From NCBI GenBank assembly GCA_017461945.1, contig JAFTSB010000062.1:1-49252 (forward strand): 49,252 nt of DNA, given 5' to 3'. Source of the stretch: Clostridia bacterium (GTDB lineage Bacteria > Bacillota > Clostridia > Oscillospirales > CAG-272). The notes below the pieces were generated by a model. It was not told the origin of the DNA and did not search any database. It saw only the letters and a program-made list of their open reading frames with translations. The position numbers and the translations under genes were made by a program. Below are positions 25,464 to 33,432 of the stretch, piece after piece. Each line of letters starts with the position of its first letter. Position 1 is the stretch's first letter.

Positions 25464-25814
25464 TTATTGAAAATCGGCCTCGGTAGCCTCCTCATCCTTG
25501 AGGATCTCGCGCAGCACGCTGGGGGCAACCTCACCGCCGTGACGGCCGCCGAGAATGCGGCGCATAGCGCCATTGGCCTCGCGGCATTCCTCCGGGTCAA
25601 ACAACTCCTCGGCCGTATCCTTTTCGGCCTTGCGAGGCTTGGGATCGGTCAAAAGCAGATACCCTGCCACCCCTTCCAGGGCGGCCATAATACCGGAAGC
25701 AAGCAGTACGCGCTTTTTATGGCCTCCTACCGCAACAGCCGTGATCAGCGTGGTGCCGGCCGAAATCAGCATAGAAAATCCAATGGTCTCTTTTTGTCTG
25801 CGCGTCAGTTTCAT
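25464..25814 (-). CDS. Small membrane protein, function unknown
   Basis: This is a 116-aa protein with a basic N-terminus (MKLTRRQKE), two hydrophobic segments (about residues 12-28 and 36-55) and an acidic cytosolic tail ending KDEEATEADFQ. The tail includes AEELFDPEECREANGAMRRI. It sits 12 bp after prfB and 30 bp before the transglutaminase-like gene in one operon. I do not recognise a named family. Confidence 0.75.
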   Translation of the reverse strand: MKLTRRQKETIGFSMLISAGTTLITAVAVGGHKKRVLLASGIMAALEGVAGYLLLTDPKPRKAEKDTAEELFDPEECREANGAMRRILGGRHGGEVAPSVLREILKDEEATEADFQ

Positions 25815-25826
25815 AACGGATCTCCT

Positions 25827-26933
25827 TTATTCAGCGTTCATTTTCAGATAGGCATTGATAAAGCCGTCGATATCGCCGTCCATAACCGCACCAATGTTGC
25901 CGTTTTCAAAGCCGGTTCTGGTGTCCTTAGCCAGCGTATAAGGCATAAACACATAAGAACGAATCTGAGAGCCCCATTCGATGTTCACCTTGTTGCCCTG
26001 AATCTCCTCAATGGTATCCAAGCGCTCGCGCAGCTTGATTTCCATAAGCTTTGCCTTCAGCATTTTCAAGGCAGTCTCCTTGTTCTGGAGCTGGCTACGC
26101 TCGGTCTGGCAACCCACCACAATACCCGTGGGCTTGTGCAGGATGCGGATGGCCGAGTCGGTCTTGTTGATGTGCTGACCGCCGGCACCGCTGGAGCGGT
26201 GCGCCGTGATCTCCAGATCCTCATCGCGGAGCTCGACCTTATCCACGTCAGCAAACTCCGGCATCACCTCAATAGAGGCAAAGGAGGTCTGACGACGGCC
26301 TGCGGCATCAAAGGGGGAAACGCGCACCAGGCGATGCACGCCATTCTCGCTTTTCAAATAGCCATAGGCGTTGTTGCCTTCTACCATAATGGTGGCGCTT
26401 TTGATACCGGCCATATCGCCGTCCAGCCAATCCACCAGCTTGTATTTAAAATTGTGACGCTCTGCCCAACGGGTGATCATACGGTAAAGCATCTGGGCCC
26501 AGTCCTGCGCCTCGGTGCCGCCGGCACCGGGATGGAAGGAGACAATGGCGTTGCTGTGATCGTACTCGCCACACAGCAAAATCTCCATGCGCATGGTATC
26601 CTCAGCAGCGCGGATAGCCGCAAGCTCGCTCTCCACCTCCTCAACACAATCCTCGTCATCAGCCTCGATGGCGATCTCGGCCAGGGCGATGGCGTCCTCC
26701 AGGCGATTGCAGAGCGCCTCATATTCCTCAATGGTATCCTTGCTCTGCTTCAACTCCTGCAGAACCTTGGATGAATTTTCCTGATCGTTCCAGAATGCGG
26801 GGTCAGAGGTCTTCTGCTCCAGTTCCGCTACGCGACCCTTCAGAGCCTCAACGCGCAGGGCGCTGCCAAGGTCCTCTACCTTCTCGCGCATATCCACCAA
26901 TTCGTGCTTTGCGTTTTCCAATGCGATGATCAA
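25827..26933 (-). CDS. prfB: Peptide chain release factor 2
   Basis: This 368-aa factor recognises UGA and UAA stop codons and triggers peptide release. The stop-codon recognition motif is SPF in VRVSPFDAAGRRQTS (residues 206-208), and the peptidyl-hydrolysis motif is GGQ in RSSGAGGQHINKTDSA (251-253). The start is TTG at 26933, five bases after GGGAGG. The frame runs through the region where many prfB genes have the programmed +1 frameshift (about codon 25) with no TGA, so this copy lacks that autoregulation. It heads an operon with two membrane or exported protein genes. Confidence 0.96.
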   Translation of the reverse strand: MIIALENAKHELVDMREKVEDLGSALRVEALKGRVAELEQKTSDPAFWNDQENSSKVLQELKQSKDTIEEYEALCNRLEDAIALAEIAIEADDEDCVEEVESELAAIRAAEDTMRMEILLCGEYDHSNAIVSFHPGAGGTEAQDWAQMLYRMITRWAERHNFKYKLVDWLDGDMAGIKSATIMVEGNNAYGYLKSENGVHRLVRVSPFDAAGRRQTSFASIEVMPEFADVDKVELRDEDLEITAHRSSGAGGQHINKTDSAIRILHKPTGIVVGCQTERSQLQNKETALKMLKAKLMEIKLRERLDTIEEIQGNKVNIEWGSQIRSYVFMPYTLAKDTRTGFENGNIGAVMDGDIDGFINAYLKMNAE

Positions 26934-26983
26934 ATTTTCCTCCCACCGCGATGTCGCGGCTTTATAAAACTATATTCTTTTAT

Positions 26984-27013
26984 ATTATACCATAAATGGG
27001 TAAGTATTGACAA
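26984..27013 (-). promoter_or_regulatory. Promoter of the prfB operon
   Basis: On the minus strand TTGTCA (27008-27013) and TATAAT (26984-26989) at 18 bp. Confidence 0.65.
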
Positions 27014-27075
27014 GTAGGTAAATAAAAAAATATGCGCGGCCTGTACACGTACCTATCGGCAGTCTCTCCAAACGC

Positions 27076-27110
27076 AAAATCCGACCCTGCGGCGGGCCGC
27101 AGAGTCGGAT
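27076..27110 (-). terminator. Terminator of the serC-serA-lipoprotein unit
   Basis: ATCCGAC plus CTGCGG (27079-27092) pair with CCGCAG plus GTCGGAT (27097-27110), with one mismatch and a 4-nt loop. A T-rich stretch follows on the minus strand. Confidence 0.75.
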
Positions 27111-27119
27111 CTGATACCA

Positions 27120-27386
27120 TTATTCGGGGAAAACGTCATTGCCGGCAGGGTCGTTGCCGAAAATATCGGCAGCCGTATCCTCGTCGGGCTTGGGCTTGAC
27201 ATCGTCGGGGAGTTGGGTGTCGGGGGTCTCTCCGCCGTTAGTGCTACCATCTCCGTCACCGCCAGAGGGCGTGGTGTCACCTGCAGGCTCCTCGGTATCG
27301 GGCTGCTCGTCATCGGTGCAGCCGACAAAGGTCAGCGCGCAGATCAGCACGGCAAGAATGCAGAGCCAAAGTACAAATCGTTTCAT
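27120..27386 (-). CDS. Small acidic lipoprotein
   Basis: This is an 88-aa protein. Residues 1-23 form a lipoprotein signal peptide (MKRFVLWLCILAVLICALTF, then VGC), with Cys23 as the probable lipidated residue. The mature part is low-complexity and rich in Asp, Glu, Pro and Gly, giving an extended, strongly acidic surface tether with no recognisable domain. The start at 27386 follows AGGAGG; a longer frame to 27545 runs back into serA and is rejected. It lies 50 bp after serA on the same strand and may be co-transcribed. The function is unknown. Confidence 0.75.
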   Translation of the reverse strand: MKRFVLWLCILAVLICALTFVGCTDDEQPDTEEPAGDTTPSGGDGDGSTNGGETPDTQLPDDVKPKPDEDTAADIFGNDPAGNDVFPE

Positions 27387-27435
27387 GTAAACCTCCTGAA
27401 GAATTAAAAATCCGGATACGGTTGATAATTTTCGG

Positions 27436-28605
27436 TTAAAACTTGATGATTCTGGCGCGACGGACACCGCCAATGGCACTGATTTCGGAAAGGATATCTT
27501 CCCCTGCCTCGCCGGTGAGATCCAGCATCGTATAGGCATTTTCACCCTTGGACTGGTTCAACATATTTTCGATATTCAAGCCACGCTTGGCACAGGCACT
27601 GGTAATATTGGTCAGCACGGCGGGCACATTGGCGTGCAACACACAGATACGCACAGCAGCACCGCCAACAGGCATCGCGGCAGCGGGATAGTTCACGCTG
27701 TTGCGGATGTTGCCGGTTGCCAGATATTCCTTCAGCTGATCGGCGGCCATCACGGCGCAGTTATCCTCGGACTCCTCGGTAGAGGCACCCAGGTGCGGAA
27801 TGGTAATGGCACCGGGGATCGCCACCGTTTCTTCGGTGGGAAAATCCACCACGTAAGCGCCCACCTTGCCACCTTCCATAGCAGCAGCAAGATCAGCACC
27901 GTTCACCAGCTCGGCACGGGCCAGGTTGATGATCTTAACGCCATCCTTCATTTGTGCAATGGTATCGGCACAGATCATATTTTTGGTGGTAGGCGTGGCA
28001 GGCACGTGAAGCGTGATATAATCGGCGGCTGCATAAACCTCATCATAGGTTTTGGCGTGTCGGATGCGGTGATCCAGATTCCAGGCACCGTCCACAGAAA
28101 GATAGGGGTCGCAGCCCACAACATTCATGCCAAGAGCGATGGCGGTATTGGCCACCATGCCGCCGATGGCACCAAGGCCGATGACGCCCAGCGTTTTGCC
28201 GGCGATCTCACAACCGGCAAACTGGGATTTCCCTGCCTCCACTTGCTTGGCAACGTCAGCGGTGCCGGCAAGGCTCTTTGCCCACTGGATGCCCTCCACT
28301 ACGCGACGGGAGGCCAAAAGCAGCGCACAGATCGCAAGCTCCTTTACACCGTTGGCATTGGCACCGGGGGTGTTAAAGACCACAATACCCTCGGTAGCGC
28401 AGCGATCAACGGGAATGTTGTTGACGCCGGCACCGGCGCGGGCAATGGCCAAAAGCTCGGGGTTAAAGGTCATTTCATGCATTTTGGCGGAGCGCACCAT
28501 AATACCCTCGGGAGCAGCCACCTCGGTGCCCACGTTGTAAAGGGCAGCGTCAAAACGATCGGTGCCCACCTTTGCAATTTTATTGAGCAGTTGAATGTTT
28601 TTCAT
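27436..28605 (-). CDS. serA: D-3-phosphoglycerate dehydrogenase
   Basis: This 389-aa enzyme oxidises 3-phosphoglycerate to 3-phosphohydroxypyruvate with NAD, the first step of serine synthesis. The NAD-binding fold carries TLGVIGLGAIGGMVA; the catalytic Arg is in INLARAELVNG and the catalytic His in ITIPHLGASTEES. A C-terminal ACT domain (VRICVLHANVPAVLTNITSA) suggests amino-acid feedback control. It is a short-form enzyme, lacking the extra domain of roughly 530-aa versions. It starts 12 bp after serC. No serB is in the window. Confidence 0.93.
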   Translation of the reverse strand: MKNIQLLNKIAKVGTDRFDAALYNVGTEVAAPEGIMVRSAKMHEMTFNPELLAIARAGAGVNNIPVDRCATEGIVVFNTPGANANGVKELAICALLLASRRVVEGIQWAKSLAGTADVAKQVEAGKSQFAGCEIAGKTLGVIGLGAIGGMVANTAIALGMNVVGCDPYLSVDGAWNLDHRIRHAKTYDEVYAAADYITLHVPATPTTKNMICADTIAQMKDGVKIINLARAELVNGADLAAAMEGGKVGAYVVDFPTEETVAIPGAITIPHLGASTEESEDNCAVMAADQLKEYLATGNIRNSVNYPAAAMPVGGAAVRICVLHANVPAVLTNITSACAKRGLNIENMLNQSKGENAYTMLDLTGEAGEDILSEISAIGGVRRARIIKF

Positions 28606-28617
28606 AGGATATTCCTC

Positions 28618-29709
28618 TTATGCTTTGGGATGATTGGCGGCAAATTCCTTCATAAAGGCCACCAGCTTTTCTACACCCTCCATGGGCATAGCATTGTAGA
28701 TCGAAGCGCGCATACCGCCAACCGAACGGTGGCCCTTCAGATTCTTCAGACCTGCCTGAGCGGCCTCGGAGGCAAATTTCTTATCCAGATCGGCATCGCC
28801 GGTGACAAAGGTCACATTCATCAAAGAACGGCTCTCCTTTTTCACGGGTGCAATGTAGTAATCCTGGCTATCCAGATAATCATAGAGCAATGCGGCCTTT
28901 TTCTCGTTATAAGCCTTTTTGGCGGCAAGACCACCGGTGGCCAGCAGATGCTCAAATACCAGCTTGGCGATATAAATGGTATAGGTGGGAGGGGTGTTAT
29001 ACATAGAGCCGTTCTCGGCCATGATCTTCCACTCCAGCATCGTGGGCATTTTGGGATCGGCATATTCCAGCAGATCCTCACGCACGATGACGATGGTCAC
29101 ACCGGCGGGGGCCACATTCTTCTGTGCGCCGGCATAGATCACGCCAAAGCGGCTGACATCCACCGGCTCAGACAAAATGCAGGAGGACATATCTGCCACC
29201 AGCGGAATATCGCCGGTATCCGGAATTTCGGGATATTTGGTGCCGTAAATGGTATTGTTGAAGCACACGTGTACATAGGCGGCGTCCTTGCGGATCATAT
29301 CTCTTGTAAAGGCCGGAATGTGATCGAAATTATCCTCCTTGGAGGTGGCCACGCACTGCACGTCATAGCCCATCTTCTGGGCCTCCTTAAAGGCCTTGCC
29401 AGAGAACTGACCCGATACCACGTAATCGGCCTTGCCGGTACGTGCGATCAGGTTCATGGGAACGGCGGCGAACTGGGTAGAGGCGCCGCCCTGCAAGAAC
29501 AAAACCTTATAGTTGTCGGGGATTTGCATCAGCTCGCGCAGCATACGCTCGGCATCGTTGATAATGGCCTCGTAATCGGGAGAACGGTGAGACATTTCCA
29601 TCACGGACATACCGGACTCACCATAACACAGCAATTCGGACGCTGCTTTTTCCAGTACGGGAACAGGCAGCATAGAGGGGCCAGCCGAAAAATTGAATAC
29701 TCTATTCAT
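28618..29709 (-). CDS. serC: Phosphoserine aminotransferase
   Basis: This PLP enzyme of about 363 aa transfers an amino group from glutamate to 3-phosphohydroxypyruvate. It starts with the family signature NRVFNFSAGPSMLPVPVLE, contains FLQGGASTQFAAVPMNL (phosphate and PLP contacts) and the PLP-lysine region GVIYAGAQKNVAPAGVTIVI, and ends with GGMRASIYNAMPMEGVEKL. Two ATG codons are adjacent (29712, 29709); the second has the better 5-bp spacing from GGAGG. It is the first gene of serC-serA. Confidence 0.95.
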   Translation of the reverse strand: MNRVFNFSAGPSMLPVPVLEKAASELLCYGESGMSVMEMSHRSPDYEAIINDAERMLRELMQIPDNYKVLFLQGGASTQFAAVPMNLIARTGKADYVVSGQFSGKAFKEAQKMGYDVQCVATSKEDNFDHIPAFTRDMIRKDAAYVHVCFNNTIYGTKYPEIPDTGDIPLVADMSSCILSEPVDVSRFGVIYAGAQKNVAPAGVTIVIVREDLLEYADPKMPTMLEWKIMAENGSMYNTPPTYTIYIAKLVFEHLLATGGLAAKKAYNEKKAALLYDYLDSQDYYIAPVKKESRSLMNVTFVTGDADLDKKFASEAAQAGLKNLKGHRSVGGMRASIYNAMPMEGVEKLVAFMKEFAANHPKA

Positions 29710-29794
29710 CATAACCTCCGAAATCCGACCGGGGTCGGTTGATCGCTCTTTATCACCCGCGCCACGGGGCATCGGGAATAAGATATATAGAAAT

Positions 29795-29823
29795 ATTATA
29801 CGCGCGAAAGCTTTAGCCGTCAA
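29795..29823 (-). promoter_or_regulatory. Sigma-A promoter of serC-serA
   Basis: On the minus strand TTGACG (29818-29823) and TATAAT (29795-29800) are 17 bp apart. The leader of about 80 nt has a small hairpin (CCGACC/GGTCGG) but is too short for a T-box. Confidence 0.75.
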
Positions 29824-29918
29824 GAGCTTTGCAAAAATTCGTTTATTTTTTAGTATAACGCCCCCACCCTTTTGCTATTTTTTGCATTTTCATACACAAA
29901 AAGGAATAAAAATGTAAA

Positions 29919-29976
29919 GGCACGGGCACCGCCGGTGCCCGTGCCCATGACCGTCATAGCCGGTCATTTTTTCTTT
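29919..29976. terminator. Two adjacent hairpins ending the capsid cassette
   Basis: A GC-rich hairpin (GGCACGGGCACC with GGTGCCCGTGCC, about 29920-29946) sits next to a second one (ATGACCG with CGGTCAT, 29947-29967) whose T-run favours plus-strand termination. On the minus strand the first hairpin is followed by a T-rich stretch. They lie just past the last cassette gene (stop at 29995) and insulate it from serC. Confidence 0.6.
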
Positions 29977-29994
29977 TTTGACATCCCACAGAGG

Positions 29995-30444
29995 TTATCT
30001 GGAGGCGGCAAGCTCACCCACCAGCACCAAGGCGCGGCGCAGCTCCAAAAGAGCCTCTTTGGCCTCGTCCCTTTCGTTCTCGGCAGCCTTAGCACGTGCC
30101 TCGGCATCCGCAGCGGAAAGCTCCAACTCCTTATTTTCGTTCTCCAGATCCGCAAGCAACGCCTCCAGCTCCAGCACGCGCTGCTCCTTTTCGGCCAGCT
30201 GCTCATCCAAAAGCTCGGCATTTACGCTCTCGCTTACCCCTTCCGATACCGCGCCGGCATCAAAGGTGGGATTATCAAACCAAGCCTCACCGGCCATCTT
30301 AACGCAGTCCTGCAAAACGGGATCCCATCCATAGGATTTGGTCTCGGTATAACCGCGGTACTGCTTGATAGCGGGGTTGGCCTTTACCTTTTCATACAGC
30401 ACCCTTACATCTTCGCGGGTGCTGACCTTTTCCTGATAATTCAA
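29995..30444 (-). CDS. Coiled-coil protein at the end of the capsid cassette
   Basis: This protein is about 149 aa. The start is a TTG at 30444 (Met-Asn-Tyr-Gln-Glu-Lys) six bases after AAGGAG; the longer frame to 30555 runs into the neighbouring gene. The N-terminal half (EDVRVLYEKVKANPAIKQYR; ETKSYGWDPVLQDCV) looks globular. The C-terminal half is a long Glu/Ala/Leu coiled coil (about residues 80-145, LLDEQLAEKEQRVLELEALL). It is the last gene of the packaging/capsid unit. The role is unknown; a virion-associated or head-decoration protein is possible. Confidence 0.7.
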   Translation of the reverse strand: MNYQEKVSTREDVRVLYEKVKANPAIKQYRGYTETKSYGWDPVLQDCVKMAGEAWFDNPTFDAGAVSEGVSESVNAELLDEQLAEKEQRVLELEALLADLENENKELELSAADAEARAKAAENERDEAKEALLELRRALVLVGELAASR

Positions 30445-30458
30445 GCCTTTCTCCTTTC

Positions 30459-30815
30459 TTATTCCAAATGTTCCCTGTCGGTGCTGTTCACCTGCTTGGA
30501 GAAGGCGATGTCCGCTTCGATCTGCTCGATCATAGCCGATTCGTCGAAGGAGCATCCCCGCTCCGCCACAAAAAGGCGCAGGCGTGACAGCACGTATTGC
30601 AGCTTTTCGGCGGCATCGTAATGCACCAGGCGCTCAGCCTCGCATTCGTATTCCCGTGCCGCCTCCAGAATAGCCAGCCAATCCTCGGCACTTTTGGTGC
30701 GCCCTGCCCGAAAGGACCGGCAAATATTATAGACCAATCCCAGCGCATTCACAAGCACGCCAAGGCAGATGCAGATCAGCTCCCAGTTCCGGTTTAACCA
30801 CAAGATCACATTCAT
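30459..30815 (-). CDS. Small membrane protein of the capsid cassette
   Basis: This is a 118-aa protein with one clear N-terminal membrane segment (about residues 12-32, LICICLGVLVNALGLVYNIC) and a charged C-terminal region with predicted helices. The topology resembles some single-span phage holins, but no holin family can be assigned and no lysin gene accompanies it. The start at 30815 follows GAGAGGAAATAAC. It lies 14 bp before the coiled-coil gene and 45 bp after the preceding gene. Confidence 0.65.
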   Translation of the reverse strand: MNVILWLNRNWELICICLGVLVNALGLVYNICRSFRAGRTKSAEDWLAILEAAREYECEAERLVHYDAAEKLQYVLSRLRLFVAERGCSFDESAMIEQIEADIAFSKQVNSTDREHLE

Positions 30816-30860
30816 GTTATTTCCTCTCTTTCACCCGATGCCGTTATGGGTGAGGAAATA

Positions 30861-31265
30861 TCATACGCTGTGGCGCAGGCTCTCGCTGGCGAATCGCTTG
30901 GCCTCCTGCTCCATGAGCTCGGCGGTGCGCAGATCCTGGATTTCGGATTGATCCAGCAGCAATGCAAATTTGCGACGGATGCGCGTCCATACGCCGCGGC
31001 GGATCACGCAGTTCTTGCCATTGATGGCCACATAAACGTCATCCTTATATTTTTCGTTATCCTTGAACAAGCGCACCTCTACGTATTCGTTGAGCCACGC
31101 CTCCTGCTCGCGCAGATGCTCGCGATAACGCTCGCGATCAAAGACCTGGTCAGCCTTTTCGCGGCAGCGCGCCTCCAGCATGCCGATCTTCTCCTCGTAT
31201 GCGGCGCGCATTTCCTCCATCTCACGGCGCAGAGCCTTGAGACCTGTATTCTCTTTTCCTTCCAT
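30861..31265 (-). CDS. Hypothetical cassette protein, charged and helical
   Basis: This is a 134-aa protein rich in Glu, Arg and Lys. Residues 1-60 look like a coiled coil (LKALRREMEEMRAAYEEKIG), followed by a short beta-like segment (DDVYVAINGKNCVIRRGVW). A C-terminal helix contains LDQSEIQDLRTAELMEQEAK. The start at 31265 follows AAAGGACG. It is the first gene after the major capsid protein, separated by a strong hairpin. Its position is where head-completion or decoration proteins often sit, but no family is recognised. Confidence 0.68.
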   Translation of the reverse strand: MEGKENTGLKALRREMEEMRAAYEEKIGMLEARCREKADQVFDRERYREHLREQEAWLNEYVEVRLFKDNEKYKDDVYVAINGKNCVIRRGVWTRIRRKFALLLDQSEIQDLRTAELMEQEAKRFASESLRHSV

Positions 31266-31290
31266 AACGGTTCGTCCTTTCTTGATTGAC

Positions 31291-31315
31291 GGGGCGGCAA
31301 GCCGCCCCTTTTTTT
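31291..31315 (+). terminator. Strong hairpin with T-tract, antisense orientation
   Basis: GGGGCGGC (31291-31298) and GCCGCCCC (31301-31308) form a perfect stem, followed by seven T on the plus strand, so as a terminator it works for plus-strand transcripts. In the capsid mRNA (minus strand) it lies 2-27 nt after the capsid stop without a U-tract. There it may stabilise the transcript's 3' end or mark a processing site. Confidence 0.6.
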
Positions 31316-31317
31316 GA

Positions 31318-32721
31318 TTAGTTCAGGCTGCCGTCAAAGGAGGAGGCGGTCTCGATTCTGACCATAAATGCCTCTACCAGACGTGTTGCAGCCTTGGTGG
31401 CCTTCCAGCCCACGGTGGCGCGCTGGTTCAGCGGGTCTGCTGTGCCGGCAGAGCCCAGCTGCTTGACGATGTGCTGCAGGCCGCCACCGGCAAGCTCCGT
31501 GGTACCGTAGGCGTTATCACCCATGACCAACGTGGCGTAAACGTCACGGCCGGCAAGACCTGCCTCACCGGGGTAGATAACATCGTCCTCAGCCGACACG
31601 AGAACCTCGTTGCCAACACCGCCCTTTACCAGGTTGCGGTCAAAGTAGATGTACCACGAATCGTCAGCACCGCCGTAAGCACCTACGATAACAGCATACT
31701 GCCAGCTATCCTCCGACTTGTCGTGATACAGAATGGGGCGTCCGATCAATTCCTTGGGAACCGCGCCGAAGCCCTCACCGGAATCGCCCTCGGTCACCTG
31801 CATACGATACTTGGTACCGGTGCCAAAGCCCTCGCTGACGGCACCTACATTGCTCATGGCGGAGTAGGATTCGGGGAGACAGCGGAAGCTTCTGAAGCGA
31901 TCCGTCAGATCTGCGGCGTGGAACACCTTGGCCTCGGTAGACTCCACAAAGCGCACGCCCTCCAGCATGCCGATCTCGCCCTCGTAAAGAGCCTTGGGAT
32001 CGTTATACTGATGGGGATACTTCCAATTGGGGTCAGAGGTGAGATCATAGGCGCAATCGGGATGAATGATGCAGGCGTATGCGCCGTTGATCTTCTCTGC
32101 GTTCTGATTTTTCAGGGTACGCACGGCGCGCTTGATGCACTCCACGGTCAGATAGTGGTTGCCCTCCTCGGCGCCGCCCACCAGCAGGTAGCGGGCCGGA
32201 ACGGCGTCCTCGCCGTACTGCACGTTGGTACCGCCGCACAGCACCTCACGGGTAATGGTATCCAGCGTACGGCCGGCCTGAGAGCCCAGCAGCTTGGTGG
32301 CCATTACCAGATTGTTATCAATGGCGGTCAGCAAAAGCAGGTCGGAAAACTCCACATAACCGCCATACTGGTGCAGCGTGGTTTCCACCACGCCCATGTT
32401 CAGCGTCTGCCCCGTGGGGGTCACGCCCTCGGAAAGAGCGCTGGTCAGCTTGGGCAGCGGATCATACTTGCGGAACTGAACGGTCTTGCCGCCATTCTGA
32501 GGGATGGTGTGCTTTTGGCCAAACTGATCGTGGATCAGGTTGGGCTCAGCATTGTCGATGAGAAAATCGGCATAATAGGTGCGCATTTCGGGGGAAAGTC
32601 CGCCCTCAGCGCTATAAGGGGTTACAGTACCCTTGTTGGCGTTGACAACGCCGGTGGTGGTACTGACAACATCATCTGCACCAAACAGGTGCAGATCAAA
32701 ATTCATGTGCTTTTCTTTCAT
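31318..32721 (-). CDS. N4-gp56-type major capsid protein
   Basis: This 467-aa protein is the shell subunit of a phage-like head. Family features are the early PEMRTYYADFLIDNAEPNLI segment, the NGGKTVQFRKYDPLP and SEGVTPTGQTLNMG stretch, a central region with IHPDCAYDLTSDPNWKYP, and the C-terminal GWKATKAATRLVEAFMVRIE. The N-terminus MKEKHMNFDLHLFGADD carries the LHLFG motif also found in the scaffold-like protein, resembling the sites cut by Prp proteases. The start at 32721 follows AAAGGAAAAG. The reading frame is intact and full length. Confidence 0.92.
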   Translation of the reverse strand: MKEKHMNFDLHLFGADDVVSTTTGVVNANKGTVTPYSAEGGLSPEMRTYYADFLIDNAEPNLIHDQFGQKHTIPQNGGKTVQFRKYDPLPKLTSALSEGVTPTGQTLNMGVVETTLHQYGGYVEFSDLLLLTAIDNNLVMATKLLGSQAGRTLDTITREVLCGGTNVQYGEDAVPARYLLVGGAEEGNHYLTVECIKRAVRTLKNQNAEKINGAYACIIHPDCAYDLTSDPNWKYPHQYNDPKALYEGEIGMLEGVRFVESTEAKVFHAADLTDRFRSFRCLPESYSAMSNVGAVSEGFGTGTKYRMQVTEGDSGEGFGAVPKELIGRPILYHDKSEDSWQYAVIVGAYGGADDSWYIYFDRNLVKGGVGNEVLVSAEDDVIYPGEAGLAGRDVYATLVMGDNAYGTTELAGGGLQHIVKQLGSAGTADPLNQRATVGWKATKAATRLVEAFMVRIETASSFDGSLN

Positions 32722-32754
32722 GTTTCTTTTCCTTTCTTTTGTGTGACAAAAGGA

Positions 32755-33345
32755 TCAGAACCAGATGCGCTCTCCCTTGGCCGCACGGCGTGCCATATCG
32801 GCGCGTTGCTCGCGGGAAAGTGCCTGCACCGTGCCAAGGCCGGGGGATTCCCCCGTGGCGTGCAAAGCGCTTTCGGCAGGGCGGAGACCGCGGGCGCGGA
32901 TCTGCGCCAGCAGCGCAGCCTCGGTTTCGGCACGTACTCGTGCCGTGGTCTCTCGCACAGCCTGCTCCAGATCGGCGCTGTCAAATGTGCGATCTGCGCA
33001 GCGTTGTACGGCCTGCGGCAGCTCCTCCGGGCGAACACCCAATATGCCTGCCACGTTCTCGATCAGGGATCTGGCGCGCTCCAGCTCCTCCTTTATGTCC
33101 TTTTGTTCCCGAAATCGGCGGTTAAAGGTCTCCTGAAAATACGCTGTGAACAGATCTTTATATTCTCCGTCCATCATCGCGCGGAACCGTTGCCGACGCG
33201 CTTCGGGTTGTTGGTCTGCTGTCTCCTCGGCGGCAGGAGCGCTGGTATTGCTTTCGCCCGATGTCTGTGGGGTGAGTTCAGACAGATCCTCGCATCCGTC
33301 GGCTTCGCCGAACAGATGCAGCCACCCCCAATAGATGTGTTGCAT
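32755..33345 (-). CDS. Probable capsid scaffolding protein
   Basis: This is a 196-aa, highly charged, helix-rich protein immediately upstream of the major capsid gene, the usual place of a scaffold. A Ser/Thr/Glu-rich linker (residues 20-48) is followed by coiled-coil-prone helices (YFQETFNRRFREQKDIKEEL; AVRETTARVRAETEAALLAQ) and a basic end (ADMARRAAKGERIWF), a pattern typical of scaffolds that bind capsid through a basic C-terminus. The N-terminus contains WLHLFGEADG, matching the motif at the capsid N-terminus. The assignment rests on position, composition and motif. Confidence 0.72.
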   Translation of the reverse strand: MQHIYWGWLHLFGEADGCEDLSELTPQTSGESNTSAPAAEETADQQPEARRQRFRAMMDGEYKDLFTAYFQETFNRRFREQKDIKEELERARSLIENVAGILGVRPEELPQAVQRCADRTFDSADLEQAVRETTARVRAETEAALLAQIRARGLRPAESALHATGESPGLGTVQALSREQRADMARRAAKGERIWF

Positions 33346-33370
33346 AGCTCCTCTTTTCGATGGTGCGAGT

Positions 33371-33428
33371 CGGTGGGGCGGATCGAACCAAATATCAAGT
33401 GTGTGCCGATTGCGTCCGTGCCCCCACC
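33371..33428 (-). other. Structured intergenic segment between the Prp-like and scaffold genes
   Basis: CGGTGGGG (33371-33378) and CCCCACCG (33421-33428) can form an 8-bp stem extendable inside by CGGA/TCCG around a loop of about 30 nt. It sits in the longest gap of the operon, just before the scaffold ribosome binding site, and may tune translation of the scaffold. Confidence 0.4.
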
Positions 33429-33432
33429 GGGC

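Noticed and set aside
27634-29742. A 702-codon open frame antisense to serA and serC
   Set aside because: serA and serC are certain from their motifs; the antisense frame is a by-product of third-codon GC bias.
29709-29800. T-box or other amino-acid riboswitch before serC
   Set aside because: The leader is only about 80 nt, with one small hairpin and no T-box sequence.
33361-33400. tRNA 3'-end look-alike on the minus strand (GGTTCGATCC, then ACTCGCACCA)
   Set aside because: The T-stem does not pair, and no matching acceptor 5' strand, D-arm or anticodon arm is found in the 80 nt before it. The resemblance is by chance.
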